In this document: positions 60,785 through 64,000 of the stretch, piece by piece
Numbering within the stretch: the stretch's first letter is position 1
Layout: every line of letters begins with the position of its first letter
Assembly: GCA_016215155.1 (NCBI GenBank)
Contig: JACRLQ010000007.1
Coordinates: 1-64,000 of the forward strand
Direction: 5' to 3'
Source of the DNA: Nitrospirota bacterium
GTDB taxonomy: Bacteria; Nitrospirota; Thermodesulfovibrionia; Thermodesulfovibrionales; UBA6898
DNA: 64,000 nt
Translations under genes and position numbers: made by a program
The notes under the pieces: generated by a model
Seen by the model: the letters and a program-made list of their open reading frames with translations, nothing else
Database searches by the model: none
What the model was told of the DNA's origin: nothing

Positions 60785-62653
60785 ATGATACAGGTAAACA
60801 AATTATCAAAGGCGTACGGCAGGCAGACCATATTCGACGAGGTGGACTTCACTATCAATCCGGGTGAGAGGGTGGGGCTGGTAGGCAGAAACGGCCATGG
60901 CAAGACCACGCTTTTTCGCATGATACTCGGCGAGGCCCAGCCCGATTCAGGCACGATCACGATCCCAAACGGCTACCGCATCGGCCATCTTTCGCAGCAC
61001 CTCTCATTTTCAGAGGACACTGTTCTTAAAGAGGGCTGTCTTAATCTGCCCCATTCCGATGACGGCACTGACGAAAGTTATAAGGTGGCGGCGATCCTCC
61101 ACGGGCTCGGTTTTTCAACCGAAGATTTCGACAGGCATCCGTCTTCTCTGTCCGGCGGCTTTCAGATCAGGCTTAACCTTGCGAAGGTCCTCGTCTCCGA
61201 GCCTAATCTTCTTCTCCTGGACGAACCGACCAACTACCTGGATATCGTTTCGATCAGATGGCTCATAAAATTCCTTAGGGCCTGGCGCAATGAGATGATC
61301 ATCATCACCCATGACAGGGAATTCATGGACAGCGTCACCACCCATACCTTGGGCATACACCGCCAAAAGATGCGGAAGATCGAAGGGTCCACTGAAAAAC
61401 TCTACGCGCAGATCCTCCTCGATGAAGAGGTCTATGAAAAAACCCGCATAAACGACGAGCGGAAACGAAAAGACATCGAGCAGTTCATCAACCGGTTCAG
61501 GGCGCAGGCGAACAAGGCAAAGGCCGTACAATCGCGCATAAAGGCGCTCGAAAGGCATGAGCGTTTCGAAAAACTTACCGACGAAAAGACCCTTGACTTC
61601 GCCTTCAGAAACGCCCCCTTCACAGGCAAACAGCTCATGACCGCCGAAGACCTCACCTTTTCATTCGGACCGGATCTGCCGCCCATTATAAGCGGGTTTA
61701 ATCTCGCTGTCGGGAAGAACGATCGCATCGCTATCATAGGAAAAAACGGCAAGGGCAAGACAACGCTTCTTAATCTGCTGGCAGGCGAATTAAGTCCGGT
61801 CAGCGGGACTATTAACAACCATCCTCAGCTTCAACTCGCCTTTTTCGGCCAGACAAACATAAACCGTCTCGACCTCTCGAAGACCGTGGAAGCCGAGATC
61901 ATGGACGTGCATCCGGACCACAACCGCGGCGCGGCCAGAAAGATCTGCGGGGCGATGATGTTCGAAGGCGACCTGGCTGAAAAGAAGATCAGCGTGCTTT
62001 CAGGAGGCGAAAGAAGCCGGGTCCTTCTGGGGAAGCTCCTCGTGAGCCCGGCGAACATGCTCCTTCTTGACGAGCCGACCAACCATCTGGATATGGAGTC
62101 CATCGATTCGCTCATCGAGGCGATCGAGGTTTTCAAGGGCGCGGTCGTCATAGTTACCCACAGTGAACTTGTCCTTCATGCCATCGCCACGAGGCTGGTA
62201 ATATTCGACGGCGGTTCGATCAGGGTCTTTGAGGGCACGTACGAGGACTTCCTCAAGCGCGTCGGATGGTCTGACGAAGGCGCCATCGAAAAAGAGGCTG
62301 ACCGGCCGGAAAAGGAACGGGTCAAAGGGATAAACAAGAAGGAACTAAGGAGGATGAGGGCCGAGATCATTACAAACCGCTCCAAAACCCTTAACCCGCT
62401 TCAAAAGCGGATCGAAGAGATCGAAAAGACGATCAGCAAGATCGAAAAGCAGGTCGAACTCGACACACATACGCTGCTTGATATTTCACTCAAGGGCGAC
62501 GGTGAAGCGGCCGGCAGGCTGTCGAAGGCTATCAACGTCGCCCGGAAACAGGTCGATACGCTCTTTGCCGAACTGGAGAATGCGACCGCCCTGTTTGAGT
62601 CGAAATCACGGGAGTTCGAGGAGCTGCTGCGGGACAAACAGGAGACGGCCTAG
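60785..62653 (+). CDS. ABC-F family ATPase
   Basis: A 622-residue soluble protein with two ABC ATPase domains: first Walker A G-R-N-G-H-G-K-T-T, signature L-S-G-G-F-Q, and second G-K-N-G-K-G-K-T-T, signature L-S-G-G-E-R-S-R. Between them is the charged linker (K-A-K-A-V-Q-S-R-I-K-A-L-E) that enters the ribosomal E/P site in ABC-F proteins, and the C-terminus is a coiled coil (about 535-620). The family acts in translation (EttA, Uup and YheS types). The exact subtype is uncertain, perhaps Uup/YheS-like. It has no membrane segments and is not a transporter. Confidence 0.93.
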   Translation: MIQVNKLSKAYGRQTIFDEVDFTINPGERVGLVGRNGHGKTTLFRMILGEAQPDSGTITIPNGYRIGHLSQHLSFSEDTVLKEGCLNLPHSDDGTDESYKVAAILHGLGFSTEDFDRHPSSLSGGFQIRLNLAKVLVSEPNLLLLDEPTNYLDIVSIRWLIKFLRAWRNEMIIITHDREFMDSVTTHTLGIHRQKMRKIEGSTEKLYAQILLDEEVYEKTRINDERKRKDIEQFINRFRAQANKAKAVQSRIKALERHERFEKLTDEKTLDFAFRNAPFTGKQLMTAEDLTFSFGPDLPPIISGFNLAVGKNDRIAIIGKNGKGKTTLLNLLAGELSPVSGTINNHPQLQLAFFGQTNINRLDLSKTVEAEIMDVHPDHNRGAARKICGAMMFEGDLAEKKISVLSGGERSRVLLGKLLVSPANMLLLDEPTNHLDMESIDSLIEAIEVFKGAVVIVTHSELVLHAIATRLVIFDGGSIRVFEGTYEDFLKRVGWSDEGAIEKEADRPEKERVKGINKKELRRMRAEIITNRSKTLNPLQKRIEEIEKTISKIEKQVELDTHTLLDISLKGDGEAAGRLSKAINVARKQVDTLFAELENATALFESKSREFEELLRDKQETA

Positions 62654-62656
62654 CAG

Positions 62657-62796
62657 ACTGATGAAAGAATCTCATTTTGTCAGTTAGAGCCGTCATACCC
62701 GCGTAGGCGGGTATCCAAACGCCTTAAAAACAATGGATTCCCGTCTGCACGGGAATGACGGAAAAACATCTGAACACACTTTTTCAACAGCCTGCT
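62657..62796. repeat. foldback (MITE-like) repeat, copy B (inverted relative to copy A)
   Basis: The reverse complement of this segment matches the element at 33191-33357 over most of its length, from CAGGCTGTTGAAAAAGTG through ATGACGGCTCTAACTGAC to the end. Here the middle contains the hairpin ATACCCGCGTAGGCGGGTAT, which copy A has lost. One terminal inverted repeat (62784-62795) is clear; the other end differs from copy A. Confidence 0.65.
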
Positions 62797-62873
62797 AGGG
62801 GAGTGTTGACTTATGACGGTGGGATATACTAAAAAATAATTATTAAAATCATACTTGAAGAGGTGAAGATACA

Positions 62874-64000
62874 ATGACTGCAGAAAAGATGGAATTCAAG
62901 ACCGAGGTCACCCAACTGATGGACCTTATGATCCATTCGCTATACTCCCACAAAGAGATATTTTTGAGGGAGCTTATCTCGAACGCCTCCGACGCGCTCG
63001 ACAAGGCGCGATACGAGTCTCTTACCCGCAAAGAGATACAGGAGGCCGCCGGGCAGTGGAAGATACGTCTTGCCGTGGATAAAACCGCGGGTACTCTTAC
63101 GGTCAGCGACAACGGCATCGGGATGACAAAAGATGAGATAATCACGGCCCTTGGGACCATCGCCCATTCAGGGACGAAGGAATTCCTCAAGTCCCTTCAG
63201 GCAGGACAGAAAAAGGACAGTCCCGACCTCATCGGACAGTTCGGGGTCGGGTTTTATTCCTCCTTCATGGTCGCCGACAGGGTCACTGTCATTACCAGGA
63301 AGGCGGGCTCGGCCGACCAGGCCGGGGTCAGGTGGGAATCGGCGGCCGACGGGACCTTCACCGTCGATGACGTCGAGAAAAAGGAAGCCGGCACTGAGGT
63401 CATACTTCATCTGAAGGACGATGAGAAAAAATATCTCGACGAATGGGAGCTCAGGAACATCGTAAGAAAATATTCGGATTACATCGAACATCCGGTTGTC
63501 ATGGAGGTCGAGAGGAAGAAACCCGACGCCTTTGACAAGGACAAGACGATATCCGTAAAGGAGGACGAGACCCTCAATTCACAAAAGGCGATCTGGCTGA
63601 AAGATAAATCCGAAATCGGCGAAAACGAATACGCGGAGTTCTATAAACATATATCCCATGATTTCAGCGAGCCTGCGAAGGTCCTCCATTATAAGGCGGA
63701 GGGCACGTCCGAGTTTAACGCGCTGCTTTTTATACCGTCAAAGCTCCCCATGGGGATTTTTTACAAGGACTATAAAATCGGGCCGACGCTGTATGTCAAG
63801 AGGGTCCAGATCATGGACCACTGCGAGGAACTGATCCCTCCCTACCTGAGGTTCGTAAGCGGGGTGGTGGACTCCTCCGATCTGCCCCTTAATGTGTCCA
63901 GGGAGATACTCCAGTCGAACAGGCAGATAGATATTATAAAGAAAAATATTACGAAGAAGGTCCTTGAGACCCTGTCGGACATGAAAAAGAATGAGCCGGA
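62874..64000 (+). CDS. htpG: chaperone HtpG (Hsp90), cut off by the window end
   Basis: The first 375 codons of an Hsp90-family chaperone; no stop occurs before the window ends. The N-terminal ATP-binding domain shows L-I-S-N-A-S-D-A-L-D-K, V-S-D-N-G-I-G-M-T, G-T-I-A-H-S-G-T-K and G-Q-F-G-V-G-F-Y-S, the GHKL signature. A charged linker and the middle domain (starting about residue 235) follow. The gene is preceded by AGAGGTGAAG. It refolds proteins in the cytoplasm under stress. No heat-shock operator was recognised upstream. Confidence 0.95.
   Translation, partial: MTAEKMEFKTEVTQLMDLMIHSLYSHKEIFLRELISNASDALDKARYESLTRKEIQEAAGQWKIRLAVDKTAGTLTVSDNGIGMTKDEIITALGTIAHSGTKEFLKSLQAGQKKDSPDLIGQFGVGFYSSFMVADRVTVITRKAGSADQAGVRWESAADGTFTVDDVEKKEAGTEVILHLKDDEKKYLDEWELRNIVRKYSDYIEHPVVMEVERKKPDAFDKDKTISVKEDETLNSQKAIWLKDKSEIGENEYAEFYKHISHDFSEPAKVLHYKAEGTSEFNALLFIPSKLPMGIFYKDYKIGPTLYVKRVQIMDHCEELIPPYLRFVSGVVDSSDLPLNVSREILQSNRQIDIIKKNITKKVLETLSDMKKNEP

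Noticed and set aside
1-64000. CRISPR arrays, tRNA or rRNA genes, complete insertion sequences, riboswitches
   Set aside because: Scanning by eye showed no regularly spaced repeats, no cloverleaf-like or rRNA segments, no transposase frame and no riboswitch core that I could support. Short RNAs could be missed without covariance models.

Overview
The window is a 64 kb piece of a bacterial chromosome, read from sequence alone. It suggests an uncultured-type Gram-negative bacterium: a lipobox protein, an AMIN-domain amidase, NtrC-type regulators, an acetate symporter with its small subunit, and UbiD. The gene mix fits Nitrospirota (Thermodesulfovibrionia-like) or a deltaproteobacterial lineage; I cannot decide between them. 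No rRNA, tRNA, CRISPR array or complete insertion sequence was seen.

Layout. (1) 1-6.9 kb: housekeeping genes: a DUF4143 ATPase, a UbiD decarboxylase, a NifU-like protein, a cell-wall amidase, an orphan ECF transporter T subunit and a D-aminoacylase; the last three overlap in a chain. (2) 6.9-15.3 kb: an A/T-richer accessory island. A HEPN/MNT toxin-antitoxin pair and a Phd/ParE-type pair flank a tightly coupled two-gene operon (7964-14467). That operon encodes an about 1,790-residue multidomain P-loop NTPase and a 376-residue partner ending in a HEPN-like R-x4-H motif. This is the best candidate for an undescribed defence-type system. (3) 15.3-32 kb: a carbon-sensing and acetate-uptake block. 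It holds a newly noticed 58-residue membrane protein, a symporter-histidine kinase fusion, an antiporter, two NtrC-type regulators each followed by a cNMP/CBS/DUF294 protein (one pair decayed), a DnaQ-like exonuclease, the DUF4212/VC_2705-type symporter pair, a YggT-like protein and acetyl-CoA synthetase. A possible sigma-54 promoter with upstream dyads lies before the second DUF294 gene. (4) 32-37 kb: a lipoprotein, unknown proteins, a foldback repeat, a CBS protein with an ArsB/NhaD-type permease, and a DUF6544 protein. (5) 37-56 kb: an osmolyte and ion-homeostasis cluster: glucosylglycerate-type synthesis genes, a mechanosensitive-channel-like protein, a Kef-type antiporter, two P-type ATPases, a UspA protein, a PsiE-like protein, a histidine kinase, PfkB, YihY and a Na+/Ca2+ exchanger. 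Decayed fragments of the exchanger's 5' end recur at up to three other places here. (6) 56-64 kb: housekeeping genes: isochorismatase-like hydrolase, dCTP deaminase, PyrF, TrpE, an ABC-F protein and HtpG, which runs off the end.

How the parts fit. The kinase fusion and NtrC-type regulator resemble CbrA/CbrB of Pseudomonas and probably tune the downstream carbon-uptake genes, with acetate import and activation as the obvious output. The 37-56 kb cluster looks like a salt and osmotic stress toolkit. Foldback repeats related to one another sit at about 33.2, 59.1 and 62.7 kb.
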